Assembly (NCBI RefSeq): GCF_019711515.1
Contig: NZ_JAIGNO010000004.1
Coordinates: 62,001-126,000 of the forward strand
Direction of reading: 5' to 3'
Source: Qipengyuania qiaonensis
GTDB lineage: Bacteria; Pseudomonadota; Alphaproteobacteria; Sphingomonadales; Sphingomonadaceae
Length of the DNA: 64,000 bases
Of this stretch, positions 47,588-55,606 are shown one piece after another (the first letter of the stretch is position 1; each line of letters begins with the position of its first letter). The translations under genes were made by a program, and so were the position numbers. Below the pieces are notes generated by a model. It worked only from the letters and a program-made list of their open reading frames with translations. It had not been told where the DNA came from and did not search any database.

Positions 47588-48689
47588 TGTGTGTCGCCGA
47601 CCAGCCTTCGCGCGCAGACCATGTTCCGGCCGATCCCTTCACCGTGCAGCCCTTGTCGCCCTCCACGATCCGGCCGACTGCGACCACGGTTTCGCCGACA
47701 TCCTCGAGCCGGGTGCGCACGATCTCGGCATTTGCCGATTCGACCGCCAGCACCATGCCCACACCGCAATTGAACGTCCGCGCCATCTCCGCAGGTTCGA
47801 TATTGCCCTGCGCCTGCAGGAACGCCATCAGTCCGGGTTGCTCCCAGCCATCGGCATCGACCTCCGCATGCGCGCCGGCGGGCAGGACGCGTGGGATATT
47901 CTCGAGCAGGCCGCCGCCGGTAATATGCGCCATCGCGTCGATCAGCCCGTCGCGCACGAGCGGAAGCAGGCTTTTCACATAGATTCGGGTCGGCTCGATC
48001 AGCGTGTCGATCAGCAACCGGTCCCGGTCGAACAGGGCGGGGCGGTCGAGCTTCCAGTATTTGTCTGCCGCCAGCCTGCGGACCAGCGAATAGCCGTTCG
48101 AGTGCACGCCCGAACTCGCCAGGCCCAGAAGGACGTGACCCGGCGCCACACGTTCGCCGGTCAGTTGTTCTCCGCGCTCGACAGCTCCGACGCAGAAACC
48201 GGCGAGATCGTAATCCCCAGCCGCATACATGCCGGGCATTTCCGCCGTTTCGCCACCGATCAGCGCGCAACCGGCCTGCTTGCAGCCATCCGCGATTCCG
48301 GCGATCACGCGCTCCGCCACGCCATTCTCGAGCTTGCCGGTCGCGAAATAGTCGAGGAAAAACAGCGGCTCTGCGCCTTGCACGATCAGATCGTTCACAC
48401 ACATGGCGACAAGATCCACGCCTACCGTGTCATGCCTGTCGCTATCGATAGCGAGCTTCAGCTTGGTGCCTACGCCGTCATTCCCGGCAACCAGCAGCGG
48501 ATCCTTGTAGCCGGCCGCCTTGGGATCGAAAAACCCGCCGAATCCGCCGATTTCGCCATCCGCGCCAGGCCGCATGGTCGCTTTCACGAGCGGGCCGATC
48601 GCCTTCACGAGCGCATTTCCGGCTTCGATCGAGACGCCTGCCTGTTCGTAGGTATAGGAGGGCGTATTCTCTTGCGGTTTGTCACTCAT
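47580..48689 (-). CDS. purM: phosphoribosylformylglycinamidine cyclo-ligase
   Basis: 369 aa from the ATG at 48689 ([19 protein letters not shown]). PurM blocks: [36 protein letters not shown] (in part), [32 protein letters not shown] and [16 protein letters not shown]. It closes the imidazole ring to form AIR with ATP. purN overlaps its end, giving a purM-purN unit. A secreted protein gene diverges 69 bp away. Confidence 0.97.
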   Translation of the reverse strand: MSDKPQENTPSYTYEQAGVSIEAGNALVKAIGPLVKATMRPGADGEIGGFGGFFDPKAAGYKDPLLVAGNDGVGTKLKLAIDSDRHDTVGVDLVAMCVNDLIVQGAEPLFFLDYFATGKLENGVAERVIAGIADGCKQAGCALIGGETAEMPGMYAAGDYDLAGFCVGAVERGEQLTGERVAPGHVLLGLASSGVHSNGYSLVRRLAADKYWKLDRPALFDRDRLLIDTLIEPTRIYVKSLLPLVRDGLIDAMAHITGGGLLENIPRVLPAGAHAEVDADGWEQPGLMAFLQAQGNIEPAEMARTFNCGVGMVLAVESANAEIVRTRLEDVGETVVAVGRIVEGDKGCTVKGSAGTWSAREGWSATHNA

Positions 48690-48758
48690 GACACCCGCCT
48701 TACGCATTCGCGCTTGGATTTCCAGAATCCTTTCGGCAAAAGGCGCTCTGTTTTCCCC

Positions 48759-50027
48759 ATGAGCCACGCCATCTCCCTTCAACCCGCCCTTCGTCGTCCC
48801 GCAATCGTGGCGTTTGCGATAGCAGCGCTGTGCGCGCTCGGCGTGGCGGTATGGGCACAGGTCGGCGGCGAACGCGGGATCGCGCCTGTCGCGTCCACTC
48901 GCGACATTCACGTTACCGGCGTCGAAGTTGATGTCCGCGCCGATAGCGGCACCGAAGCGCGGGCGAAGGGCTGGGTCGACGCGCAGCGCCAGGCGTGGGA
49001 GCGGATAAACGGTCCCGAACTCAGCGATTCGCAGATCGAAGGGCTCGTATCGGCCATCGTGATCGAGCGCGAACGGCTCGGGCCCAAGCGCTATATCGCG
49101 ACGCTCGGGGTCGTTTTCGACCGTCAGCGGGCTTCGCGGTATCTCGGCGCCGGGGGCGAGGCGACGCGCTCTGCGCCCATGCTGCTGTTGCCCGTGACGG
49201 TTTCGGCAGGCACGCAGATGATCTTCGAACAGCGGAATCCATGGCAGCGTGCCTGGGCCGAATACCAGACAGGGCAAAGCCGGATCGACTATGTCAGGCC
49301 ATCCGGTGCAGGTGGCGATTCGCTGCTGCTGACCTATGGGCAGACCGGCCGCAGGAGTCGTACCTGGTGGCGCAACACGCTCGATCAGTTCGGTGCGGAC
49401 GATGTCCTCGTTCCCATCGCCAATCTGCGTTACGCCTATCCGGGCGGGCCGATCGAGGGCACGTTTACCGCACGGATGGGCCCCGATAACGAGTATCTGG
49501 GCAGCTTCGAGATGACGGCTGCTTCGTCGGCCGAACTGCCCGCCATGCTCGACCGCGCAGTGGTCCGGTTCAACCGCATCTTCGAGATCGCGCTGGCCAA
49601 TGGCCGGCTCCGGCCCGATCCGACGCTCAATATCGGCACTCCCGAACTAAGCCCGGAACTGCAGCGCCTGCTCGAACTGGGCCGGGCCATGCGCGCGCAG
49701 GATCAGGCGGCGGCAGCGGCCGAGCCGACGGCCGAAAGCGGCGATTCCATCACTGCTGCACCGATCCGCACGCCCCCTCCGGAAGGCTCCGTCGCGCTGT
49801 ATACCGTGCAGGTCGCCACGCCCGATGCAGCGGCATTCGACGGTGCGGTGAGCGCAGTCCGGGGAACCCCCGGTGTCCGCGGCACGGGTATCCGCAGTAC
49901 GGCGATCGGTGGCACCTCGGTCATGACCGTCAGCTATTCGGGCTCCATCGCCCAATTGGCCGACGCGTTGCGAGCCCGCGGCTTCACCGTCAACCAGGGC
50001 AGCAACGCGCTCGCCATCAGCCGCTGA
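48759..50027 (+). CDS. secreted protein of unknown function, DUF2066-like position
   Basis: 422 aa from the ATG at 48759. An N-terminal hydrophobic segment (about 15-34, then WAQ) suggests export. The region 45-120 contains [23 protein letters not shown] and [28 protein letters not shown] (in part). The middle has [20 protein letters not shown], and the C-terminus (about 345-420) is a small ferredoxin-like fold. The 5' position beside purM is where DUF2066 proteins sit in gammaproteobacteria; I think it is their counterpart but cannot verify. hdaA follows after 9 bp. Confidence 0.7.
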   Translation: MSHAISLQPALRRPAIVAFAIAALCALGVAVWAQVGGERGIAPVASTRDIHVTGVEVDVRADSGTEARAKGWVDAQRQAWERINGPELSDSQIEGLVSAIVIERERLGPKRYIATLGVVFDRQRASRYLGAGGEATRSAPMLLLPVTVSAGTQMIFEQRNPWQRAWAEYQTGQSRIDYVRPSGAGGDSLLLTYGQTGRRSRTWWRNTLDQFGADDVLVPIANLRYAYPGGPIEGTFTARMGPDNEYLGSFEMTAASSAELPAMLDRAVVRFNRIFEIALANGRLRPDPTLNIGTPELSPELQRLLELGRAMRAQDQAAAAAEPTAESGDSITAAPIRTPPPEGSVALYTVQVATPDAAAFDGAVSAVRGTPGVRGTGIRSTAIGGTSVMTVSYSGSIAQLADALRARGFTVNQGSNALAISR

Positions 50028-50036
50028 GACCGGGCG

Positions 50037-50651
50037 GTGACGTCGCAGATCGCGCTCCCGCTGATTCCGGCAGGCGGTGGAGTGCCCGCATCCATTGTGA
50101 TCGGACCAGGCAATCGCGCCGTAGCGGACGCACTGGGCAGGCCCGAGAATTGGCCGTTTCGCACGGCGATCCTCCATGGGCCGCCGCGATCGGGCAAGTC
50201 GCTCTTCGCCCGCTGGTTTGCCAATCGACACCTCGGCGGTGTCATAGATGCGGTCGATGCCATGGACGAAACCGAGGTGTTCCATCGCTGGAACCGGGCG
50301 CAGGAGGACGGTTTTCCGCTGCTTTTGGTGGCCGATGGGGAAAGCTGGGACATCGTTCTGCCCGATCTGCGCAGCCGCATGGGCGCGGCATTGCAACTTG
50401 AGATCGGCCCGCTCGACGATGCGCTGGCGGCCGACCTGTTGCTCAGCCATGCGGTGCAGAGAGGGCTCGCGCTGGGCGAGGGCGCGCCCGCCTATCTCGT
50501 TCCGCGCATTGAGCGCAGCTACGCCGCGATAGAGAAAATCGTGTCGGAAATAGATCGCATCAGCCTTGAACGGCAGGTTCCCGCCACCCTATCTATATGG
50601 CGAGATGCGTTGGAGGCGGTGCAGGGGCCCGAGCAGAGCCGCTTGCTTTAG
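50037..50651 (+). CDS. hdaA: DnaA-related regulatory ATPase HdaA
   Basis: 204 aa, GTG start. It resembles DnaA's AAA+ core without the DNA-binding domain: QIALPLIP at the N-terminus (the clamp-binding QL-x-LP-type motif), Walker A GPPRSGKS (48-55), then EIGPLDDALAADLLL and AYLVPRIERSYAAIEKIVSEID (in part). The Walker B region (LLLVADGE) lacks the usual Asp-Asp. HdaA with the beta clamp stimulates DnaA-ATP hydrolysis to limit re-initiation. Followed by cysE. Confidence 0.9.
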   Translation: MTSQIALPLIPAGGGVPASIVIGPGNRAVADALGRPENWPFRTAILHGPPRSGKSLFARWFANRHLGGVIDAVDAMDETEVFHRWNRAQEDGFPLLLVADGESWDIVLPDLRSRMGAALQLEIGPLDDALAADLLLSHAVQRGLALGEGAPAYLVPRIERSYAAIEKIVSEIDRISLERQVPATLSIWRDALEAVQGPEQSRLL

Positions 50652-50678
50652 CGGCCTTCCGGTGGGAGAATAGTGCCA

Positions 50679-51380
50679 ATGTTGGAGCGACTTGTCGCCT
50701 ATCTCGACAGCGTGAAGGCACGCGATCCGGCCCCCCGCAGCCGCTGGGAAGTGCTGACCTATCCCGGTGTCTGGGCGATCTTCTATCACCGGATCGCTCA
50801 TTGGCTGTTCGAGGCGGAGCTGTTCTTTCTGGCCCGGTTGATCAATCACTGGAGCCGCTGGCTGACCGCCATCGACATCCATCCCGGCGCGAAGATCGGC
50901 AAGAACCTGTTCATCGATCATGGCTTCTCGGTCATCGGAGAAACAGCCGAAATCGGCGACAATGTCACCATCTATCAATGCGTGACATTGGGCGGAACGA
51001 ACCCGACCAATGGCAAAGGCGGCAAACGCCATCCGACCATTTCGGACGATGTCATCATCGGTTCGGGCGCGCAGGTGATCGGGCCCATCACGGTTGGCCG
51101 GCGCGCACGGATAGGAGCGAACGCCGTGGTGACCGACGAAGTGCCGGAGGGCGCCACCATGATCGGCCTCAAGGCGCGCAGCACGCTGGTCCCGGCCGAG
51201 GAGTGGGTGAAGGAATTCATCCCCTATGGCACGCCTTGCGACGATCCGTGCGAAGGCGCGCGCGAGATGGGCCGCGACTGCATCGAGAAGCTTGAAAACG
51301 AGTTGAAGGTCCTGCGTGCCGAAGTTGCCGCATTGAAAGTCGAGCGCGAGCCCGCGCGACGTAGCGGGACGGAGGATTGA
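50679..51380 (+). CDS. cysE: serine O-acetyltransferase
   Basis: 233 aa from the ATG at 50679 (MLERLVAYLDSVKARDP); a GTG two codons earlier is closer to the GGGAG site and cannot be excluded. Left-handed hexapeptide repeats run about 65-165: IHPGAKIGKNLFIDHGFSVIG, GDNVTIYQCVTLGG, GAQVIGPITVG and GANAVVTDEVP. It acetylates serine to O-acetylserine for cysteine synthesis. The C-terminal tail (about 195-233) is charged and helical. The DUF2794 start overlaps its stop by one base. Confidence 0.94.
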   Translation: MLERLVAYLDSVKARDPAPRSRWEVLTYPGVWAIFYHRIAHWLFEAELFFLARLINHWSRWLTAIDIHPGAKIGKNLFIDHGFSVIGETAEIGDNVTIYQCVTLGGTNPTNGKGGKRHPTISDDVIIGSGAQVIGPITVGRRARIGANAVVTDEVPEGATMIGLKARSTLVPAEEWVKEFIPYGTPCDDPCEGAREMGRDCIEKLENELKVLRAEVAALKVEREPARRSGTED

Positions 51381-51730
51381 TGAATTTCCTTGGCGACACG
51401 GTCGTCGCCTTTCCCGGGCGCCAGCCGCTTCAGGTCGGTTTCAGCCGCGAGGAGCTTACCCGGATACTCGATCTCTACGGGCGCATGGTCGCTGCCGGGC
51501 AATGGCGCGATTACGCGATGGACTTCACGAAGGACATTGCCGTCTTCGCCGCCTTCCGCCGTGCGGCGGAGCGCCCGCAGGCGCGGATCGAGAAGCGGCC
51601 TTCGCTGCGCAACAAACAGGGCATGTGGACCCTGTTCGGCGAGCACGGCCAGGTGCTCAAGCGCGGACATGAACTGCCCGGCGTCATCGCCCCGGTCGAG
51701 CGGCGCCTGCTCAAGGCAATCGACGACTAG
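51380..51730 (+). CDS. DUF2794 family protein
   Basis: 116 aa from the ATG at 51380 (TGATG overlap with cysE), with GGAGG four bases upstream. It contains GFSREELTRILDLYGRMVAAGQWRDY (in part) and AFRRAAERPQARIEKRPSLR, then GMWTLFGEHGQVLKRGHEL. This is the DUF2794 family of alphaproteobacteria. It looks cytoplasmic; no catalytic motif is clear. The tight link to cysE is the only hint of role. Confidence 0.88.
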   Translation: MNFLGDTVVAFPGRQPLQVGFSREELTRILDLYGRMVAAGQWRDYAMDFTKDIAVFAAFRRAAERPQARIEKRPSLRNKQGMWTLFGEHGQVLKRGHELPGVIAPVERRLLKAIDD

Positions 51731-51742
51731 CTAGCCACGAAA

Positions 51743-51775
51743 AAGGGGCCCGCACCGCAGCGCGAGCCCCTCCTT
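51743..51775. terminator. bidirectional hairpin between DUF2794 and SDR genes
   Basis: GGGGC (51745-51749) pairs with GCCCC (51766-51770), with further pairing inside and A/T runs on both sides. It lies between convergent genes. The stem is short. Confidence 0.45.
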
Positions 51776-51793
51776 GATCGTGTCTTGGCCGGT

Positions 51794-52723
51794 TTAGCCG
51801 CGCGCGCTGCTCGGGCCGGTGCCGGTGAGCTTCTGCATCGCGGTCAGGATCGCGCCCGACTGCTCGCTGCCCGACTGCGGGGCCTTGAGATTCGAGAACT
51901 CGCTGATCTTGTCCCAATTGGCAGCGAAACCTTCGACGGTGCGGTCTTCGTCCTTGAGCCAGACAGCGTCGTTCATGACGGTCCAAGCCGAGTGGAAACC
52001 ACCGGCGCCGGCGCCGACGATGGCATTGGTCGGTGCGTCTTCGCTGACGAGGAAAAGTGCGGCCGGGACCACATTCACCGGATCGAACAGCTTGAAGGCT
52101 TCTTCGGGGAAGAGGTCTTCGGTCATCCGCGTGCCTGCCACCGGCGAGATCGTGTTGACTTTGATGTTGTATTTCGCGCCTTCGAGCTGGAGCGTCTTCG
52201 TGAGACCGGCAAGACCGAGCTTGGCAGCGCCGTAATTCGCCTGGCCGAAATTGCCGAACAGACCGGTCGAAGATGCCGTCATGAGAATACGGCCATAGGC
52301 TTGCTCGCGCATGGTTTCCCACACCGCCTTGCTGACATTGGCCGAACCGTTGAGATGCACGTCGACCACGAATTCGAAGTCGTCCATCGTCATCTTGGCG
52401 AAAGTCTTGTCGCGCAGCACCCCGGCATTGTTGATGACGATGTGCACGCCGCCCCATTTCTGTTTGGCGTCGGCGACCATCTTTTCCATCTGCTCGAACT
52501 CGGTGACCGAGCCGCCGTTGGAGACGGCTTCGCCGCCGGCCTTCTCGATTTCCTCGACCACCTGCAGGGCCATATCCGAATGGCCGGTGCCGTCGCGCGA
52601 ACCGCCGAGATCGTTGACTACGACCTTGGCGCCACGGCGTGCGAGTTCGAGCGCGTATTCGCGGCCCAGACCGCCGCCGGCGCCCGTGACGATGGCTACC
52701 TTGTCCTTGAAATCGATGCTCAT
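51794..52723 (-). CDS. SDR-family dehydrogenase, HSD17B4-like
   Basis: 309 aa. TGAGGGLG (13-20), a longer NDLGGSRDGTGHSD insert (37-50), NNAG (98-101), Ser151, Tyr164 and Lys168. The NDLGG insert and TASSTGLFGNFGQANYGAAK (from 149) resemble the dehydrogenase part of multifunctional enzyme 2 (HSD17B4). The C-terminal extension is about 50 aa beyond the core. It probably oxidises a 3-hydroxyacyl or steroid-type substrate with NAD. Stands alone between convergent and codirectional neighbours. Confidence 0.9.
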   Translation of the reverse strand: MSIDFKDKVAIVTGAGGGLGREYALELARRGAKVVVNDLGGSRDGTGHSDMALQVVEEIEKAGGEAVSNGGSVTEFEQMEKMVADAKQKWGGVHIVINNAGVLRDKTFAKMTMDDFEFVVDVHLNGSANVSKAVWETMREQAYGRILMTASSTGLFGNFGQANYGAAKLGLAGLTKTLQLEGAKYNIKVNTISPVAGTRMTEDLFPEEAFKLFDPVNVVPAALFLVSEDAPTNAIVGAGAGGFHSAWTVMNDAVWLKDEDRTVEGFAANWDKISEFSNLKAPQSGSEQSGAILTAMQKLTGTGPSSARG

Positions 52724-52839
52724 GGGGCTGCTCCTGCTTTGTCGTTTACGTAAAGGTCAATTGCGCGGCTGGGTGGCACGTTCGCTTCGCGCTTGCAACA
52801 GCGGGTATGGCGCACCGCCATTCCGTAGCGGCGGAGCGT

Positions 52840-53511
52840 TCAGCCGAGGCGGCTCAGAGCCGGGATCAGCTCGGCCAGCGAATCGATTTCCATGTCCGCG
52901 CCCAATTCGCCGCGTGGTTTGTCGCAATATCCGTAACGCGCGCCGATCACCGGCACCTTCGCTGCACGTGCCGCGAGGACGTCGTAGGAGCTGTCGCCGA
53001 CGAAAGCGAAACGGCCGCCGCCACAGCGCTGGATTGCTTCCAGGATCGGGTCCGGCGCGGGCTTGGCGCGACCCTTGCCCATCGTATCGCCGCCGATGAT
53101 CGCCACGAAATGCTGCGCGAGGTCCAGAGTCCGAAGGATCTGGCGGGCGAAGCTCTCGAACTTGTTGGTCACTACGGCCATCGCGATCTTTCGCTCGGTC
53201 AAGCTGACCAATACTTCGCGCGCATGCGGATAAGGCTGGGTGTGGACCGCGTTGTTTTCCGAGTAATATGCGAGCATCTCTTTGTAGAGGTTGCGGAATT
53301 CGTCCTCGGGAAGGCCGCCTTGTTCGTCGACGGCCTGTTTCAGCATGATCTTGGCCCCGCCACCGATAAGGTCGCTGGCATGGTCGGCAGGCACGGGATC
53401 GAAGCCGCCGATATCGAGCGCGTGATTTACTGCTGCGCCAAGGTCACGGTGTGTTTCGAGCAGCGTGCCGTCGAGGTCGAAGCCGATGGCGGCGAAGGGC
53501 AGGTCGGTCAT
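52840..53511 (-). CDS. gph: HAD-family phosphoglycolate phosphatase
   Basis: 223 aa. HAD motif I is FDLDGTLLET (Asp11, Asp13), motif II is VVTNK, motif III Lys lies in GRAKPAPD, and motif IV is FVGDSSYD. A helical cap lies between motifs I and II. Gph removes phosphate from 2-phosphoglycolate formed in DNA repair. Divergent from glmU, with 63 bp between starts. Confidence 0.88.
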   Translation of the reverse strand: MTDLPFAAIGFDLDGTLLETHRDLGAAVNHALDIGGFDPVPADHASDLIGGGAKIMLKQAVDEQGGLPEDEFRNLYKEMLAYYSENNAVHTQPYPHAREVLVSLTERKIAMAVVTNKFESFARQILRTLDLAQHFVAIIGGDTMGKGRAKPAPDPILEAIQRCGGGRFAFVGDSSYDVLAARAAKVPVIGARYGYCDKPRGELGADMEIDSLAELIPALSRLG

Positions 53512-53574
53512 ATGCCAGTTGCGGTGAAGGATGGTTCTTCAAACTGCAAGCGATTGATGGCAAGGCACTGCGCC

Positions 53575-54939
53575 ATGAGCACAAATCGCGAATTCGCCGC
53601 CGTCATCCTTGCTGCGGGCAAGGGCTCCCGCCTCAAGAGCAACCTGCACAAGGTTCTGCACAATATTGCCGGACGCCCCATCATCGAGCACCTGATGTCC
53701 TCGGTCGAGGGACTGGCACCGGCGCGTACCATAGTGATCGTGGGCGACGCGCGCCAACAGGTCGTGGACCAGGTTGGCGACCGCGTCGAATGCGTTGTTC
53801 AGGAGCCGCAGCTAGGCACGGGTCATGCGGTGGCGCAGGCGAAGGATGCGCTGTCGGGTTTTACCGGCGATGTCCTGATGCTCCTGGGCGATGCGCCCTT
53901 TATCAAGACCGAAACCATGCAGACCATGCTCGACAGGCTACGCTCCCCCGATGCGCCCGCAGTGGTTGTCCTTGGTTTCGAGCCCGCCGATCCATTGCAG
54001 TATGGCCGCGTCATCACGCACGCCGACAACACGATCGAAAAGATGGTCGAGTTCAAGGACGCCAACGAGGCCGAGCGTGCCTGCCGCCTGTGCAATTCAG
54101 GTTTGATGGCAGCGCGCGCCGAAGACCTGTTCGATCTGCTGGACCGGCTCGACAACGACAATGCGCAAGGGGAATACTACCTGCCCGACATCGTCAACGT
54201 TGCAGTCGGTGACGGACGGGTTTGTGCCGCGGTTACTACGGAAAAGCCTGATGAAGTTGCCGGGATCAACAGTCGTAGCGAACTCGCCCAGGCAGAAGCG
54301 CAGTGGCAGGAGCTAAAACGCACCGAGGCGATGGAAAACGGGGTGACGCTGAAAGCGCCTGAAACGGTTTTCTTCAGCTGGGATACCGAACTCGCGCCCG
54401 ATGTCACCATCGAACCCAACGTCGTCTTCGGCCCCGGTGTCAGGGTGGCGCGCGGCGCTCGTATCCGCGCGTTCAGCCACCTCGAAGGCGCAGCAGTGGG
54501 CGAAGACTGCTCGGTTGGCCCCTATGCCCGCCTGCGCCCCGGCGCGGTGATGGAAAAGGGAGCCTTCGTGGGGAACTTTGTCGAAATGAAACAAGCGGTG
54601 CTGGGCGAAGGCGCGAAGGCCAGCCACCTGACTTATCTCGGCGATGCCGAAGTGGGTGCGGGGGCAAATATCGGCGCCGGCACGATAACCTGCAATTACG
54701 ATGGCTATTTCAAATACAAGACCGTGATCGGCGAACGCGCCTTTATCGGCTCCAACAGCGCGTTGATCGCCCCGGTAACGATCGGTCCTGACGCGATCGT
54801 CGGGGCAGGCAGCGCGGTCAGCCGCGATGTCGGCGCCGGTGACTTGCGCATGGTGCGTGGCGAGCAGATCGTGAAGCCCGGCTGGGCCGACCGCTTCCAC
54901 GACACGATGAAAAAGAAGAAGGCCGCGGAGAAAAAGTGA
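53575..54939 (+). CDS. glmU: bifunctional UDP-GlcNAc pyrophosphorylase / GlcN-1-P acetyltransferase
   Basis: 454 aa from the ATG at 53575 (MSTNREFAAVILAAGKGSRL); an in-frame ATG six codons earlier exists. The N-terminal domain (1-230) is an uridylyltransferase with LAAGKGSRLKS and QLGTGHAV. A beta-helix acetyltransferase follows (about 250-440), with NFVEMKQAVLGEGAKASHLTY and IGAGTITCNYDG. It makes UDP-GlcNAc for peptidoglycan and lipopolysaccharide. Confidence 0.97.
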   Translation: MSTNREFAAVILAAGKGSRLKSNLHKVLHNIAGRPIIEHLMSSVEGLAPARTIVIVGDARQQVVDQVGDRVECVVQEPQLGTGHAVAQAKDALSGFTGDVLMLLGDAPFIKTETMQTMLDRLRSPDAPAVVVLGFEPADPLQYGRVITHADNTIEKMVEFKDANEAERACRLCNSGLMAARAEDLFDLLDRLDNDNAQGEYYLPDIVNVAVGDGRVCAAVTTEKPDEVAGINSRSELAQAEAQWQELKRTEAMENGVTLKAPETVFFSWDTELAPDVTIEPNVVFGPGVRVARGARIRAFSHLEGAAVGEDCSVGPYARLRPGAVMEKGAFVGNFVEMKQAVLGEGAKASHLTYLGDAEVGAGANIGAGTITCNYDGYFKYKTVIGERAFIGSNSALIAPVTIGPDAIVGAGSAVSRDVGAGDLRMVRGEQIVKPGWADRFHDTMKKKKAAEKK

Positions 54940-54970
54940 TCGCGAAGGCGTTATTCCGGCGAATACCGGG

Positions 54971-55246
54971 ATGACCGATGTCGAGGCCTGCTGGCTTTGC
55001 GAGCGACCGTTAGGCAACAAGGTGCAACAGCATCACCTTGTTCCCAAAGCGAAAAAGGGGCGGGAGACGGTTCCCGTTCACCCGATCTGTCACCGTGCAA
55101 TTCATGCGAATTTCACCAACGCGGAACTGGCCCGTATGGGTGGTGACCGCACAGCCATCTTCGCCAATCCGGCAGTGACGAAGTTTGTTCAGTGGGTGGC
55201 CGACAAGCCGCCCGATTTTCACGCACCGACCCGAAGGGCGCGTTAG
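54971..55246 (+). CDS. small HNH endonuclease-like protein
   Basis: 91 aa. CWLCERPLG (zinc Cys pair), QQHHLVPKAKKG, and HPICHRAIHANFTNAEL give the HNH pattern with a His pair and the terminal His. No other domain. It is 31 bp after glmU. Small HNH proteins of this type may nick DNA or bind it in other roles; nothing suggests a prophage or restriction cluster here. Confidence 0.82.
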   Translation: MTDVEACWLCERPLGNKVQQHHLVPKAKKGRETVPVHPICHRAIHANFTNAELARMGGDRTAIFANPAVTKFVQWVADKPPDFHAPTRRAR

Positions 55247-55257
55247 GTTCCAGGCTT

Positions 55258-55497
55258 TTAGTCGAGAAACTCGCCGCCCACTTCGTCCAGCGACGCCCAG
55301 CGAATGGCGACCCGATGTCGTTCGCTGGCGAAACTCAATGTGTAACTGCTGCCGCACGGCACACCGTGCGGAACGACGAGACGAAACCCTTCCCTCGACA
55401 CGTCGACGAACCTGCAGGCAATCTCGGTTCCGTCCGCGCGACGCAGGATGGCTGGATCGCTGGCCGCGATCCGTGGCTTGTGAGAAACTTGTGACAC
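55258..55497 (-). CDS. PilZ-like domain protein
   Basis: 79 aa, GTG start. RRADGTEIACRFVDVSREGFRL contains the (D/N)xSxxG part (DVSREG) of PilZ domains; the preceding Arg-rich motif is only partly conserved (KPRIAAS, LRRADG). PilZ domains bind cyclic di-GMP, but the missing RxxxR means binding is uncertain. It converges with the HNH gene. Confidence 0.65.
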   Translation of the reverse strand: MSQVSHKPRIAASDPAILRRADGTEIACRFVDVSREGFRLVVPHGVPCGSSYTLSFASERHRVAIRWASLDEVGGEFLD

Positions 55498-55606
55498 TCC
55501 GCATCTCCGCTTTCGGATGATGCAACCCGTTTTATCTCGGCGATCCTACGAAATCTTGCTTACCAAAGCGTAAAGGGGGGCACATCAATTGCCCCCGTTT
55601 CCATTG

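Noticed and set aside
54971..55246. HNH gene as a sign of a prophage or mobile intron
   Set aside because: No integrase, phage genes, attachment repeats or change in base composition nearby.
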